Source of the DNA: Hondaea fermentalgiana
Lineage: Eukaryota; Sar; Bigyra; Thraustochytrida; Thraustochytriidae
DNA: 57,397 nt
Assembly: GCA_014084085.1 (NCBI GenBank)
Contig: NPFB01000076.1
Location: forward strand, 107,254 to 164,650
Direction of reading: 5' to 3'
Shown here: piece by piece, positions 10,241 through 23,386 of the stretch
Position numbering within the stretch: position 1 is the first letter of the stretch
Layout: every line of letters starts with the position of its first letter
Position numbers and translations under genes: made by a program
Notes under the pieces: generated by a model
Databases searched by the model: none
Told to the model about the DNA's origin: nothing
Seen by the model: only the letters and a program-made list of their open reading frames with translations

Positions 10241-11908
10241 CTAATACATCCGCTTTGCCCTCTTGACGTCTGCGTTGTTCGTCACAATAAGCGCACCGAT
10301 GGACGACACAACACTCAGAGTTGCAGCCAATATCGTGATTCTCGAGTCCTGTCCACAGAGACCCTTTCGCGCATCATTTATCAAAATCCCCGAGACAGCC
10401 ACATACGGGAAGACCTCAAACGACGCGATAAAGAATCTGCGCAAGGTAGAAGTTAGCCCCGATGCAAACAGATTCTTCCCAGCCCATTCATTCAGGCGCT
10501 TCCCATAAGCTTGCAAAAGATTGCTCGGAGGCGGGTCCCTTTTTCTGCTTTGGCCGCATGATTTACAAGTGTCGCGGTCAGCGTCCGCGTCCTCAGGATA
10601 CAAAAGGCCGCAGTGCATGGCTTTGAACGCATTGTGCATCCAAATAAAGCGCTGACGATAGGCGTTTCTTGTGCGCTGGTCCTTTCCGGAATAATTTTCC
10701 AGTTCCTTCTTAAGTTTGTCGAAGTGCTTGCTTTTAAGTAGTTGTGTATCGCTTGCTGGCTGGCTTTTGTTAGCCATGTACTCGAAGAACATCGCCCGTG
10801 ATATTACACATGCTTGACTCCTAGCAAGCGACTGAGTTCCCGTCAACATTGACTCGCCAATGGCGATCATCTCCAGTTTGAACAACTGAAATATATCCTC
10901 GTCGACGGTTTGATTTTCGATAAATTCCACGTAATCCTTGATTCCGCGCGATTTGAATTCGTCGGTGAGTCTTTTGAACTCTGTCTTAGCCCTGGCGGGT
11001 TTAAGTTCACCGGTGAACGAGTACTCGAGCTCATATACGTCGTCTTTCCGGGAAAGAAGGTTGTGCTTTGGATTGTGACGGATCAAGACGAACCAGCCGA
11101 GGTACACGCCTATGCGATACATGATCTCTTTTTGTAAAACTTCGTCGATTGCTTTGTTACCTTCCAAATCGCAATGTTCAATGAGCTTCTTGAACTTCTC
11201 CATGCATCGGCAAGCGGCGTTCCGAAGTCTCCCCTCGTACATGTCAACAGACCAGTCCACATATGGGCGGGCCGGCCAGTCGGGAAAAAGGCAAGGCTCA
11301 CCGTCTTGCTTCATGCCGAACTTGTAAGCGTGGTTTCTATCGTCCATTTGAAACGAAAAATCACCCAGGACGGTGAGGTATGCCCGCGTCGCGCAGGTAC
11401 GTGCCGAACGGATGCTAGTGGATTGCGGACTCTGCGCGTCGAGTGACTTGTAGGATTGGTCGAGATTCTTGAAATATTGGTCAATGACGTTGTAGCAGAA
11501 TTTGAAGGCCACGTTGACCTGATTTTCATCGACAAGGTTATTCATCCATCCAAGCACATTGTGTTCCATTGAGCAAAAATCCGCTACTTCGTACGAGTCG
11601 CCTACCGCGAGCACGGTCAGCTTGATGTCCCGATCTTTAACGATATTTGCGAATTTTTCAATGTTGTGCAAATTATTCGCATCGGTGTTTTCGGACGACG
11701 GACGTTTCTGAACAATGAAAAGAGCATCGGCTCCGTCAAGTCTGCGTTTCTTTTTGAGTTTTTCTAAGAGCCTCTCCCACGGGTAAGGGCCCACGATGCT
11801 GTCTTTCGATTTGGGCATGATAATCATCTGCTCATCACGAGCGTTCGCTGACGAAATCCCATTCTGGCCGAGCCCAGTTGATCTATCCTCGGCATGCTCT
11901 TTCATCAT
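10241..11908 (-). CDS. unknown protein with two C-terminal membrane segments
   Basis: I do not recognise this family. From the first in-frame ATG (11908) it is 555 residues. The same frame stays open upstream to a TAG near 12026, and that upstream peptide (YKRGDLHYVPSVVGPGDG) looks coding. A small 5' exon joined at an acceptor around 12025 is therefore likely and not located. The N-terminal third has an alternating pattern (ADALFIVQKR, KLTVLAVGDSYEVADF) suggestive of a Rossmann-like or VWA-like fold, which is a weak guess. The middle is alpha-helical and charged. CKSCGQ could bind zinc. Two hydrophobic stretches, PYVAVSGILIND and ITILAATLSVVSSIGALIV, near the C-terminus suggest a tail-anchored or hairpin membrane protein. 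It is convergent with ORC1. Confidence 0.7.
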   Translation of the reverse strand: MMKEHAEDRSTGLGQNGISSANARDEQMIIMPKSKDSIVGPYPWERLLEKLKKKRRLDGADALFIVQKRPSSENTDANNLHNIEKFANIVKDRDIKLTVLAVGDSYEVADFCSMEHNVLGWMNNLVDENQVNVAFKFCYNVIDQYFKNLDQSYKSLDAQSPQSTSIRSARTCATRAYLTVLGDFSFQMDDRNHAYKFGMKQDGEPCLFPDWPARPYVDWSVDMYEGRLRNAACRCMEKFKKLIEHCDLEGNKAIDEVLQKEIMYRIGVYLGWFVLIRHNPKHNLLSRKDDVYELEYSFTGELKPARAKTEFKRLTDEFKSRGIKDYVEFIENQTVDEDIFQLFKLEMIAIGESMLTGTQSLARSQACVISRAMFFEYMANKSQPASDTQLLKSKHFDKLKKELENYSGKDQRTRNAYRQRFIWMHNAFKAMHCGLLYPEDADADRDTCKSCGQSRKRDPPPSNLLQAYGKRLNEWAGKNLFASGLTSTLRRFFIASFEVFPYVAVSGILINDARKGLCGQDSRITILAATLSVVSSIGALIVTNNADVKRAKRMY

Positions 11909-12647
11909 GAGCCTCCCGTAGAACTTGAATCCCCCGCCACCATCGCCAGGGCCGACAACGCTCGGCACATAGTGCAGGTCGCCTCTCTTGTATATGATTG
12001 CCTTGTACTCTGTGTCGTCCTATTTTAACCAGCACGAGCGGACCCGCCCATCTCTCGCAGTCAGTCGCGCTGTTCTCCCTCCCTCCCTACACATTCCTCG
12101 CTCGCACGCTCGCTCGCACGCACGCACGTGCGCCTTGTCGAGGATACGCGCTCTGCCTTTCCGCCTTCGGACGAAGGAAAGAAAACCTACTGCTCCCTCC
12201 ATCGTGCCGCTGCCCTCCGCTATGCCGCGCTCCGCTGCGCTGCGCTGCGCTGCGCTGCGATGCGATGCGCTCCACGCCCCGTCGCGGGTCCCGCGCGCTC
12301 AGACAGCTCTGCGGCGCCCTTCCGGATCTGGCGACCGCGTCCGAGTCCGCGTCCGAGTCCGAGACGTCGCAAGTCCGTGTCGGCGCGGCGGCTTCTTTCT
12401 ACCGAAGAGACCTATCTGGCGCCGAGCGCATAGGTCTCTTTCGCCGCGTCCGCGCGGCACCTAACGACCGACGGGAGACGACGAAACGCGACAAGACGCG
12501 GCAAAACGCGGCGGCAGAGAGCGATCGCAAGCGCAATCGCAAGCGCAACCGCAGGCGGAGACGCGGCGGCGAGCGAGCGAGCGAGGAAGGAAGGAAGCGC
12601 GGGCTGCAGACGCGCGACGTGCTGCTGGCGGCAAGCGGAAGGACAAG
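11909..12647. other. divergent promoter region with GCTGC pentamer array
   Basis: This spacer separates the unknown membrane protein (-) from RFC3 (+). Near 12231-12268 it holds a pyrimidine/GC pentamer array (GCGCT/GCTGC), and CTCG/CACG runs near 12095-12125. The in-frame extension of the minus-strand gene into about 11909-12025 suggests part of this is coding or intronic for that gene. Longer plus-strand frames here are low-complexity and unsupported. Confidence 0.5.
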
Positions 12648-14010
12648 ATGCTCTGGGTGGACAAGCATCGGCCAAAGTCGCTGGCGAAGCTCGACTATCA
12701 CCAGGATCTCACGGAGAGACTTCGGGCCGTCGTACGTGGGCGAGCGAGAGCGCACGAGAGAGAGAGAGGAGGAGAGGAGGGGAGGGAGGAGAGGGGATGC
12801 AGACTCTTGACGGCGGCGACATAGCAAGGAAGAGGAGGAGAGAAGAAATATGGGCGAGACGAATGTGTGACCGACTGACAGATCCGTGGCAACGCGGAAC
12901 CTGAAACGCTGCTTCTCTCGACTTATCCTCCTTTTGGACGTACGTGCACAGGCGAGCAAAGGCGACATTCCGCACCTGTTGTTCTATGGGCCCTCCGGAG
13001 CCGGCAAGAAAACGCGCGTTATGGCGCTCCTCCGCGAGATCTACGGTCCAGGTGTGGAGAAAGTCAAACTCGAGCATCGCGTCTTCAAGACACCAACCGG
13101 GCGCAAAATTGAGCTCACGACACTGGGCTCAAATTACCACATTGAGATGAACCCCAGCGATGCTGGAAACAACGATCGCTACGTGGTGCAAGAGGTCATC
13201 AAGGAGATTGCACAAGCCTCCTTGGTCGTCGCTTCCGGCTCGCGAACTGCCCCGAACCCATTCGCGTCCTCATCGTCGTCTTCCTCTGCGGCCGCGACAG
13301 CGGCAGCAGGGTCAGAAACAAAGGGTCGTGGCAAGGCCAACTTCAAGGTTGTTTTCCTCAGCGATTGCGACTACCTCACCAAAGCTGCGCAGCATGGTCT
13401 GCGCCGGACAATGGAAAAGTACGTGCGCAACTGCCGCCTCATTCTATGCTGCGAAAACCTGAGCAAGGTTATTGATCCCCTTCGCTCGCGTTGTCTACCC
13501 ATCCGCGTCGCGGCGCCCTCCCATGAGGAAATGTGTGCCGTGCTTCAAACGGTAGCGAAAAGAGAAAGCGTCACCTTGACACCGAGCGCATGCGCAGCCA
13601 TTGCGTCCAATTCTCAACGAAACCTCCGCCGTGCCCTTCTCATGGCTGAGTCTCAAGGGGTCGCTACGGATAAGGGCGCCCAGCTCCAACTTCCTGACTG
13701 GGAAGTGTACGTTTCTGACCTCGCGAAGCGAATTTGCAAAGATCAGTCTCCCGCCGGTCTTCTCGCGGCGCGCACCATGTTGTACGATCTTCTTGGCAAT
13801 TGTATTCCCCCGACGGTGATTTTCCAAGCGCTTGTACGCGCCCTTTTGCCCAAGCTCGATGCTGAACTCAAACACAAGGTCGTCACCTGCGCGGCCGAAT
13901 ACGAACACCGTCTGCACCACGGCCAAAAGGATATCTACCACCTTGAGGCGTTTGTCGCCAAGTTCATGCTTCTCTACCGCGAATACATTATGCAAAACTT
14001 CTCGTTCTAG
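12648..14010 (+). CDS. RFC3: replication factor C subunit 3 (yeast Rfc5), two exons
   Basis: The gene has exon 1 at 12648-12731, an intron at 12732-12951 (220 bases, GTACGT..ACAG, phase 0) and exon 2 at 12952-14010, giving 380 residues. Exon 1 supplies the typical RFC start MLWVDKHRPKSLAKLDYH. Exon 2 continues with PHLLFYGPSGAGKKTR (Walker A), GPGVEKVK, YHIEMNPSDAGNNDR, LRRTMEKYVRNCRLIL and SRCLPIRVAAPS. This combination is specific to the RFC3/Rfc5 subunit rather than RFC2, 4 or 5. The usual Walker B acidic motif is degenerate (FLSDCDYL), as is normal for this subunit. The clamp loader opens PCNA at primer ends during replication. A Ser/Ala-rich insertion of about 30 residues (13225-13330) makes it longer than the usual 355. 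The intron carries GAGAG-type repeats. Confidence 0.93.
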
Positions 14011-14118
14011 GCATCGTCGTAAATGTCTTCCAAATAATTTGGTTGTAGAATCGATTCATTGCAAACAAGCAAAGTGAAGAGGGAGGGAAATGAGTTGACA
14101 AGGAATCTTGTTCGGCCT

Positions 14119-14166
14119 GCTTTGCTTTACTTTGCTTTGCTTTGCTTTGCTTTGCTTTGCTTTGCT
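14119..14166. repeat. TTTGC pentamer array
   Basis: About nine TTTGC units lie in the short spacer between the convergent 3' ends of RFC3 and the EF-hand giant. Confidence 0.9.
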
Positions 14167-14254
14167 CATGAATCGTAGAAGAGTAAACTTTTGGTTTTTG
14201 ATAGAATGAAACAAAGAAAGAGGAAGGGAGAAGAGGAAGAGGGAAATACCTTTG

Positions 14255-17200
14255 TTAGGCTTGCTGGTTCTTCTTGTACCAATTCGAGAACTCCTCAAAT
14301 GTCAAGAGACCGTCGTTGTCGGCGTCGCTCTCGATGAAGCACTGCTCCGTCGTAATCACGGCGAGTTGCGTTGGGTTCACACCCATACCCTTGGCGGCCT
14401 CGGGATCCGCGGCAAAGAGAACCTTGAAGACGGCCGTGAGGTAAGACGTCATCTCTTCCACCGAGACGCTGTTATCCTTGTTGGCATCGTACAGACTAAA
14501 CGCCGCCACGACCTTCTCCTCTGCGCTGCCAGAGCACAAAATAGAAAGGCCAGCGGCAAGCTCACGCTGATCCACCTTGGAGTCATGATTGCTGTCAAAA
14601 ACGCCAAAAAGAGCGCGAGCCACTTCAACAGACGCCTTTTCATCTGCGTACGACTTGTGACCGCCTCCTTGCTCAATGAGCATGAGGAAGACCGCCATGA
14701 ACTGGTCAAAGTCCATCGTGTCCGTCTTCACGACAGAATGGATCGTGTCGAGGACTTCCTGCAGCTGCAGGTTCTCCAGCTTGGTGAGTCGCTTTACCTC
14801 GGCGAGGCCCTTGAGCTTGACAGAGGCGCCGCCTTTGGCTTTGGAGGGGCTGGCCGACGCGGGCCTCGCCTGCACCTTACTCGTTGGCGTCCCGCCTGCC
14901 CGTACAGCCTCCTCATTAGCGACTGTCGCCACCGTCCTAGCATCGCCAAAGAGCGCACCCCCGCCGCCGGCGCCGAACCACAACGTGAATTCCTCGAGCG
15001 AAATGCGGTCATCGCCATCCAGGTCGGCCTCTTCCATCGCCGTCTCCGTTGTCGCCTGAGCAAGCTGCAGCGGGCTGATGCCTTCGGGAAATTGGCTCGG
15101 TGCCAGACTTGCCAGAGCTGCAAATACTCCGTGCAAGTAAGTCTCCATCTCGTCGCGCGAGATGAAGCCATCGCCATCGAGGTCGAACAGCCCAAAAGCC
15201 TGGCTAATTTTAACGTCGCGAGGGTCTTGCGTCAAAATTGAAAGTCCTGCGGATACCATGGCAAAATCTGCGCCGCTATCATCGGGTGAAAAGGCACGGT
15301 AGAGCTTGTCCGTCACGGACTTGAGGAGATTCGCATCCTCACGTGACTGTTGCGGTACCTTTTCGGAAACAATCTCTTTGACCGTCTTCTCAAAAGAGTT
15401 ACGATCAATCAGACCCTCTTCGTTGGTGGCCAGAGCAAATTGTTGAAAAACTTCCGATGTCGTGAGTTTGCCGAGCCCCGTTACGCGGCGCGCATCGTCA
15501 AGGGATACGCTGGTCTTCGATGCGGATCCTCCGGACGGGGCTACTTTCCCAGACGATTCCTTCTGTGCACCTGATCCAGCTCCGCTGCGGCCAAGCCCCG
15601 CAAAGAACTCCGGATCCTTCTCGAACCATACACCAAACTCCTCAAACGAGAGCTGATTGTCATGATTCGTGTCTGCAAGCTCGAAGATTGAGTCCGTGCA
15701 TGCAGTCGCAAGATTCTCCGGCGATGCGCCATTCGTGCGCCGTGCCGCGTTCGGGTCCAGTTCGAAGATCACCTTGAACATTGCCAAAAGAATCTTCTCC
15801 ATACCTTCACGCGAGATGAACCCGGTGCCCTCGTAGTCGTAGAGAGCAAAGAGCTCCTCCATCTTGGAGTGAGCATCCTCGCTATCGCCGCCTGCCAGCA
15901 ACAGCAGGCCTGCAGCGATCTCCGAAAAGTCCACAACGCCGTTGCCATCTGCGTCCATGATGTAGAACAGACGCATGCGGACAAGGTTCAGCTTTGCCTC
16001 ATCATCAGATGTACGCGTGCGCTCGGGCACCAGCTCGTTAAAGGCTTGCTCAAAAGACACCCGGTCGAGCACGCCATCCTCGTTTGTGTGAGAGGCGAAA
16101 ACTTCGAAGAGCTCCTGAACATGGCGCTCGCCAAAGCCAGTGATGACCTTGACTTGCTCAATCGAGAGCCAGTCCGGAGAGACGGCGTCATCATGCACAG
16201 AGACACCCGTAATGACGGTTCCGTCACCAGATGAGGTCATAACTGTGGCTGTTGCCTTTACGGCTGCCCCCTCGCTTTGTCCGAGACTCGCAAAGAACTC
16301 GGGGTCCTTCTCGAACCATACACCAAACTCCTCAAACGAGAGCTGATTGTCATGGTTCGTGTCAGCGAGCTCGAAGATCGAGTCCGTGCATGCAGTCGCA
16401 AGATTCTCCGGCGATGCGCCATTCGTGCGTCGTGCCGCGTTCGGGTCCAGCTCAAAGATTACCTTGAACATTGCCAAAAGGATCGTCTTCATTCCCTCAC
16501 GCGAAATGAACCCAGTGCCCTCGTAGTCGTAAAGGGCAAAGAGCTCCTCCATTTTGGAGTGAGCATCTCCACCCTCCCCGCCAGCCAGCAAGATAAGACC
16601 AGCAGCGATCTCCGAAAAGTCCACAACGCCGTTGCCATCTGCGTCCATGATGTAGAACAGACGCATGCGGACAAGGTTCAGCTTTGCTTCATCCTCAGGT
16701 GTACGCGTGCGCTCGGGCACCAGCTCGTTAAAGGCTTGCTCAAAAGACGCCCGGTCGAGCACTCCTTCACCGTTGGTGTAAGAGGCAAAGACTTCGAAGA
16801 GCTCCTGAACATGGCGCTCGCCAAAGCCAGTGATGGCCTTGACTTGCTCAATCGAGAGCCAGTCCGGGGAGACGGCGTCATCATGCACAGAGACACCCGT
16901 AATGACGGTTCCGTCACCAGATGAGGCCATAACTGTGGCTGTTGCCTTTACAGACGTCCCCTGTTTTGCCTTTGCCCCCAAGCTCGCGAAAAACTCGGGG
17001 TCCTTCTCGAACCAAACACCGAACTCCTCAAACGAGAGCTGATTGTCGTGGTTCGTGTCAGCGAGTTCAAAGATCGAGTCCGTGCACGCAGTCGCAAGAT
17101 CCTCCGGCGATGCGCCACCGGCACGACGCGCCCCGTCCGGATCAAGCTCAAAGATTACCTTGAACATTGCCAAAAGGATCGTCTTCATTCCCTCGCGCGA

Positions 17201-20200
17201 GATGAACCCGGTGCCCTCGTAGTCGTAGAGAGCAAAGAGCTGCTCCATTTTGGAGTGGGCATCTCCATCCTCTCCGCCAGCCAGCAAGATAAGCCCAGCA
17301 GCGATCTCGGAAAAGTCCACCACACCATTGCCATCTGCGTCCATGATATAGAACAGACGCATGCGGACAAGGTTAAGTTTACCCTCATCTTCAGGCGTAC
17401 GCGCGCGCTGGGGCACTAATTTGTTGAAGGCCTGCTCAAAAGACTCGCGGTCAAGCACGCCCTCACCATTTGTATGAGAGGCAAAGACTTCGAAAAGCTC
17501 CTGGACGTGTCGCTCGCCAAATCCTGTGATGGCCTTGACTTGATCAATCGACAGCCAGTCGGGGGACACGGCGTCGTCGTTTACCGAGACACCCAAGATG
17601 ATCTGGCCTTTGTCCTCGGACGAAGTGCGGGGCTCTTCACTTGCCTGAGTCGAGACGCCCTCGTCCGAGTCCATCCAGCTGAGAAATTCCTGAAAGTCAA
17701 GCTTTCCATCTCCATCCGTATCGAAATCGGCAATCACCTGGGCCGCCGTACTGGCAGCAAGTTCTTCAGCCGAGAGCCCACCCGCCAAGGCTTGCGCCTC
17801 GGGCGAGGTAGACAGGTAGAGCCGATAGACACTGAGCAGGTACCGCTGAATCTCATCTTCATCGAGCAGACCGTCTTCGTCTGCATCAAAGAGGGAAAAT
17901 GCGGCCTGGGCCTTGCGATGGGCCGTGTCTCGGGACAGCAAAGCAATGCCGGCGGACAGCTCGGCGAAATCCACAGCGCCAGAGCCGTCTGCGTCAAAGA
18001 CTTTGAAGAGAGCATCATACACCATGGGAAGAAGCTGTTGATCGCGCTCCGAAAGGTCTGCCTTGCTCACGAACTTGGCAATCACAGACTTAAAGCTCGA
18101 CGGATTGAGAAGACCGTCCTCGTCAACGACGAGAGCAAATTCCTCGAAAATGTCCCGCTGCGACCACTTGCCGAGACCCGTGATGTGTTTGAGGTCATCC
18201 ATCGAAAGCCAGCTCGAGGCAGAGCCAACGACCTTACTCATGGCTCGAGCGGTCGAATCGGACTCCCACCAGCGGCGAAACTCCTCGAACGAAAGCTCAT
18301 CGTCGTTGTTCAGGTCGGCTTCCTGGAAGATTTCATCGGTGGTGACTGTCGCCAGGTCTTCGGCCGCCATGCTGCCCATAAAGAGGTCGGCGCCTTCCTG
18401 TGTTTCAAGCATGAGGCGGAAGACGGACGTCAAATACCACTCCATGCTCTGCCGGGACACGCTGCCTGTGCCATCCTGGTCGTAAAGACGAAAGGCAGCC
18501 TCTGCAGCGCCGTGACCGCCCTTTTCCCCGCCCTTGCAAAGGACCGACAGCCCGGACGCCAGCTCGAGAAAGTCTACCTTGTCGTTGTCGTCCTGATCAA
18601 AGATTTCAAAGAGCTGTGCAACGACGACCGCGGCACGCTCTTGCTCGTCGGCGGTGAGGCGAAATTTGGGTTGGCGCGACATGATGCGCTGGAAGACGCC
18701 CGTAAAGGAAGCGCGATCAAGCTCTCCGTCCAGAGCCTCCATTGCGAACTCCTCAAACGCGTCGGCGGCGTCCATGTGCTCGAGGCCGGTGAGGCGCCGT
18801 GCGTCAGCCAGACTCACCTTGGTGGTCATGGACGCAGAAGCTGCACCGGGCCCACTACGTTGCAAGGTGGGCAACGAAGCGGGCGGCGGTGGTGGCGGCG
18901 GCGACATCGAGAGCGAAATGCCAGAGGGAGATCCAGGCGAGGCTGGCTGCACGGTCATCCCTGGCGCCACGGCCGAGGTCGAGGTGTCCGAGTCCCACCA
19001 GCGCTTGAACTCACCCCAGCTGATGAGCTGATCGTGATTCACGTCCATTTCGCGAAAGAGTTCCTCCATAGAAGCCTTAGCAAGGGCATCGGGTTCCACA
19101 TTTCCAAGACGCCTCTGCGTCTCCGGCTGAAGGGCGAACATGACCCGGAAGACAGCATTGAGAAAAGCGAGAAGCTCTGGCTTGGAAATCATGCCATCAC
19201 CGTTGAGATCATACAAAGCAAAGCAAGACTCTGCGCGCATGTCTTTGCCGCCTCCAGCAAGGATCGATAGACCGGCGGCGAGGTCGGTGTACTCGATGGA
19301 GCCCGAGTCGTCCGTGTCAAAGGCGTGGAAGATGCGGTTGATGACCAAATGCAGACGATCCATCTCTTCCGAGGAAAAGGCGGGGGCGCGCGCCAGAGAA
19401 ATGTCGCGAAAGACCTGCTCAAATGTGTGTCGGTCAATGGTCCCGTCCGGACACCGCTCCGCAAAGAGCTCAAAGATTTCGTTTGGCAAGTACTGATCGA
19501 AGCGCGTCAGCTTGCGGATCTCGCCGAGACTGAGCACCATGGGAACGGACTCCGTAAACTTGGTCAAAGAGGCGCCTTCACCCTGCGAGTACCACTCCTT
19601 GAAAGTAGGATAGTCAATCTCCTCGTCCGAGGTGAGTCCGTTCGAGTCAAAGATTTCCTGCGCCGTGGCTTTGGCCAAATCCACCGCCGAGGTGCCCACG
19701 TTTTCGGCAAGTCCAGGCTGAGTCTCGTACAGTAAGGTGAACACGGACGTCAGATACTGGGTGATCTCGCTGAGGCTGATGCCCCCCGAACCATCGAGAT
19801 CCCAAAGCTCAAATGCCATCTGGGCCTTGGCGTCCATGTCAATGGACGGATTCAGAATCGAGAGACCGGCGTTGAGTTCACGGTGGTCAATGAGACCGTT
19901 CTTGTCAAGGTCAAAGATCTCAAAGAGGCGGTCCAAAACGACGCGAAGACGCGTTTGCTGTGCCATTGGCATAGGCTCGCCATCCGTCGCTTCGGCAATT
20001 ATCTCCTGGAACGCGGCCATAAAGCCCTCCTTGTCGATCTCGCCATTGCTGTTTGCGAACTCCTGAAACTGATCTGCGATATCCTCCGCGGCGTAGCGAT
20101 CGATTTTGGTGAGGCTCCGAATCTCGTCCATGCTCACAAAAGATGGCGCTTGCACAACAAGGTTCTGGACCGCGTTGCCGGTTTTGGATGTCCGAATCCA

Positions 20201-23200
20201 GCGGGTGAATTCCTCATACGACAACTGGCCGTCATCGTTGAGATCTGCATCCACAAAGGCTTGCTCGGCAGTCTGACGCGCAAGCTCCTCGGCACTCACG
20301 TTACCGACGCGCTCCTTGAGGGAGGGCTGCACCTCAAAGAGGACCTTAAAGGTGGAAGTCATGAGCTTGATCATCTCCGAAAGGCTCACGTATCCGTCAC
20401 CGTCTTCGTCAAAAAGTGCAAAGCTTGCGGAAATGCGGTCCCCGCTCGTAGGCTCGTCACCCGCAAGGACAAGCAAGCCAGTTGACAGCTCTGAGAACGA
20501 AACGCGGCCGTTCTTGCTGTAGTCAAACATGTCGTAGAGCCGGTCCATGAGAAAGGTCAGGCGGACAAAGTCGTCCTCGGTCTGGCACGCACTCTCATCG
20601 ACGAGATCATGCATCACCTCGTCAAAAGACTCTCGGCTGATGTACATGTTGCTCGTCGTCTGTCTGCGCTTGAGTCGGGACCCGGGAGCACGGAAGCCAT
20701 CGTCATCGTCTTCAAAATGCTCGACAGCTGCTTCAGCAAAGATTTCGAGAAGCTCGTTCGCCGAATAGCGGTGCAGATGCGTCAGTCGACGAATCTCGTC
20801 GAGGTTGAACCAATCGGCGTCTGCGGCCATGAGCTCAGCAGCAACGCTCAGTTGTTGCCCGGTGCCCTTGGCGTACCACGCGCGAAACTCGTCAAGACTG
20901 AGTTTATTATCGTGATTCTTGTCGCACTCGGTCATGATTTGTGACGCAGTGCGCCGCGCCAGCTCCTCGGCCTCAAGCCCTCCTGTTTCTTGTTTCGTGC
21001 TGGGTTGCGTCGCGTACATCACTCGAAAGACACACGTCAGGTAGCGCTCGAGTTCCGAGCGGGAAATGTACCCATCTCCATCAATGTCGTAAAGTTCAAA
21101 AACGGCACGCACGCGAGCCTCGCGGGCTTCTTCGGACTGACGACTCCGGGTGTTCGGACTCGCGATATCGCTTCCATCGGCGCCGCAAAGAATGCTAATA
21201 CCGGCGCCCAACTCCTGCATATCGACAAAGCTGTCCTTGTTCAGATCCAAGGTGTCGTAAAGACGATGCAGGACAAGACGCAGACGATCGCGGTCGCGCT
21301 GCAAGGGAATGCCGCCCTGCATGTGCACGATGCGTTGAAAGGCTCTGAAGAAGGACTCCTTGGTAAGTCTGCCCTCGCTATCGGCCTGCTCGGCCAGGAT
21401 CGCAAAAGCTTTCTCTGGCGTGTAGCGGTCAAGCATCGTCAGACGTCGCACCTCTGCGAGCGAGATCCATGAGGTCGAGCCGTCTTCAGAATTACTGCGA
21501 GGGGTCGAAGCAGTGCCGGACTTGGATTTCCCAAGGAACCAAGCGCGGAACTCCTCCCAGTCCAGGAGGCCGTTGTTGTCGAGGTCGGCTTGCGCAAATA
21601 CGCTCTCCGTAGTAACGCGAGCGAGTTCCTCGGGGGCGACGTTTCCGGCCTTGGTCCGGGTCGATGGTTCAAGGAGAAACATAATCTTGTACACGGCCGT
21701 AAGGTACTGCGAAAGCTCTTGACGATTGATGACTTCGTCGTTGTTGAGGTCGAAGAGTTCAAAGCATGTCATGGCACGTTCTTCGGGATCGCCGCTCGTG
21801 CAAAGGATGGAAAGGCCGCTAAGGAGTTCTCTAAAGTCAGCACGACCTTCACGTGGTGCATAAAGCATAAATATGGCATCGAGCATTTTGCGGAGGCGTT
21901 CGCCGCCGTCGCTTGCGCTTGGTGCGACGCCGCGGACTACAGCGTGAAAGGCCTCACGCGAGAGCAGCGAAGTACGAGGATCGACGACCTCGGAAAACAT
22001 TTCGAGCAAGTCTTCGACGGTGACGCGGTCAAAGCCGGAAAGCTGCCGAGCCTCTTCCAGGCTCACAGCAGGGCCGTTCTGGTCTTGAATCGTCGATACA
22101 GCCTGGCCCGAGTCGGAGCTGAGGTACCAGCGCGAGAATTCGTCGTAGCTAAGCTGTTGATCTGCGTTTTTGTCGTAGAACAAAAAGGCTTCCTTGGTCG
22201 TCTCCCGCGCAAGCGACTCCACATCCATGCCTTGCACAGAGGAAAGGCCCTTGAGCTCGAACTGCACCGTGAAGACAGCTTTGAGCATATCATAGAGCTC
22301 ATCCGGGTCGATGAAACCAGACCGATCCTTGTCAAAGAGCGAGAAGACGGCGCGCGTCTTGGCGTCCGGAAGATGGCCCAATGGGCCATTATTGGCCGTG
22401 CAGAGCACACTGATGCCGCTAGCAATTTCTTCAAAGGAGAGGAGGCCGTTGCTGTCTTGATCAAAGATGGCCCAAAGGCGCTGGATGACGTGGCGGTACA
22501 TTTGATCAGCGAGCTGGTTCTGCGGCTGATCTCCGTAGGCACGCTGGCGCAGCGTTTCAAAGGCCTTGACGTAGCCCTCGTATGTAAGATCACCGTCTTC
22601 GTCGCGATGCCGGCCAAACTCCTCAAAGACTTGGAAAATGTCGAAGCGATCGACGCCCGTGAGCGCCCGGACCTGCTCAATATTGATCCCGCGATCGGCA
22701 AGAGAGACTGGGCGAAACTCGGCAATGGCGGATTTGGGCGCGTTGCCAATCATGGCTGGTTTCTCCCACCATGATCGGAACTCTTCAAAGGACAGACGAC
22801 CATCGTGGTCGGTGTCGGCCTCCTGGAAGCATGCTTGTGCCGTGACTTCGGCAAGCTCATCGGGGTCCATTGGCAGCCGGCCGGGTTGGGACATTTCCAG
22901 CATGCGGAATGTACTTGCCATGTATGTCTCCATCTCTGCGAGGCTAATGTACCCATCATTGTTGTAGTCGTAGAGCTTGAAGGCTGCAAGGACTTTGTCG
23001 GTACGGGACCCGGCACAGAGCACCGAGACCCCCGAGAGCTCCTCAAAGTCGACGAGGCCATTGCCATCAATGTCAAAAATGCCAAATATCTTGTCCAAGT
23101 CGGCACGGACGTCGCTCGGGTCAACACGAATACGTTTTGTGCGCATGAGCCCCATGTAGGCATCGCGAAAGCGGTTCCGGTTAAGCGTGCCGTCAATGGC

Positions 23201-23355
23201 GCGGTCAGCAAAGACATCAAAGACGTCCTCGGCCGAGCACATGTCAAAGTGAAGCCGTCGGCTCAGTTCCATGAGCGCATTCTCCGTTTCTGGTTGAATG
23301 GAGACGGCCGAGACGTTCCCAGAGGAGTCTTGATGCATGAGTGCGTGTTTCGGTC

Positions 23356-23386
<31 letters not shown>

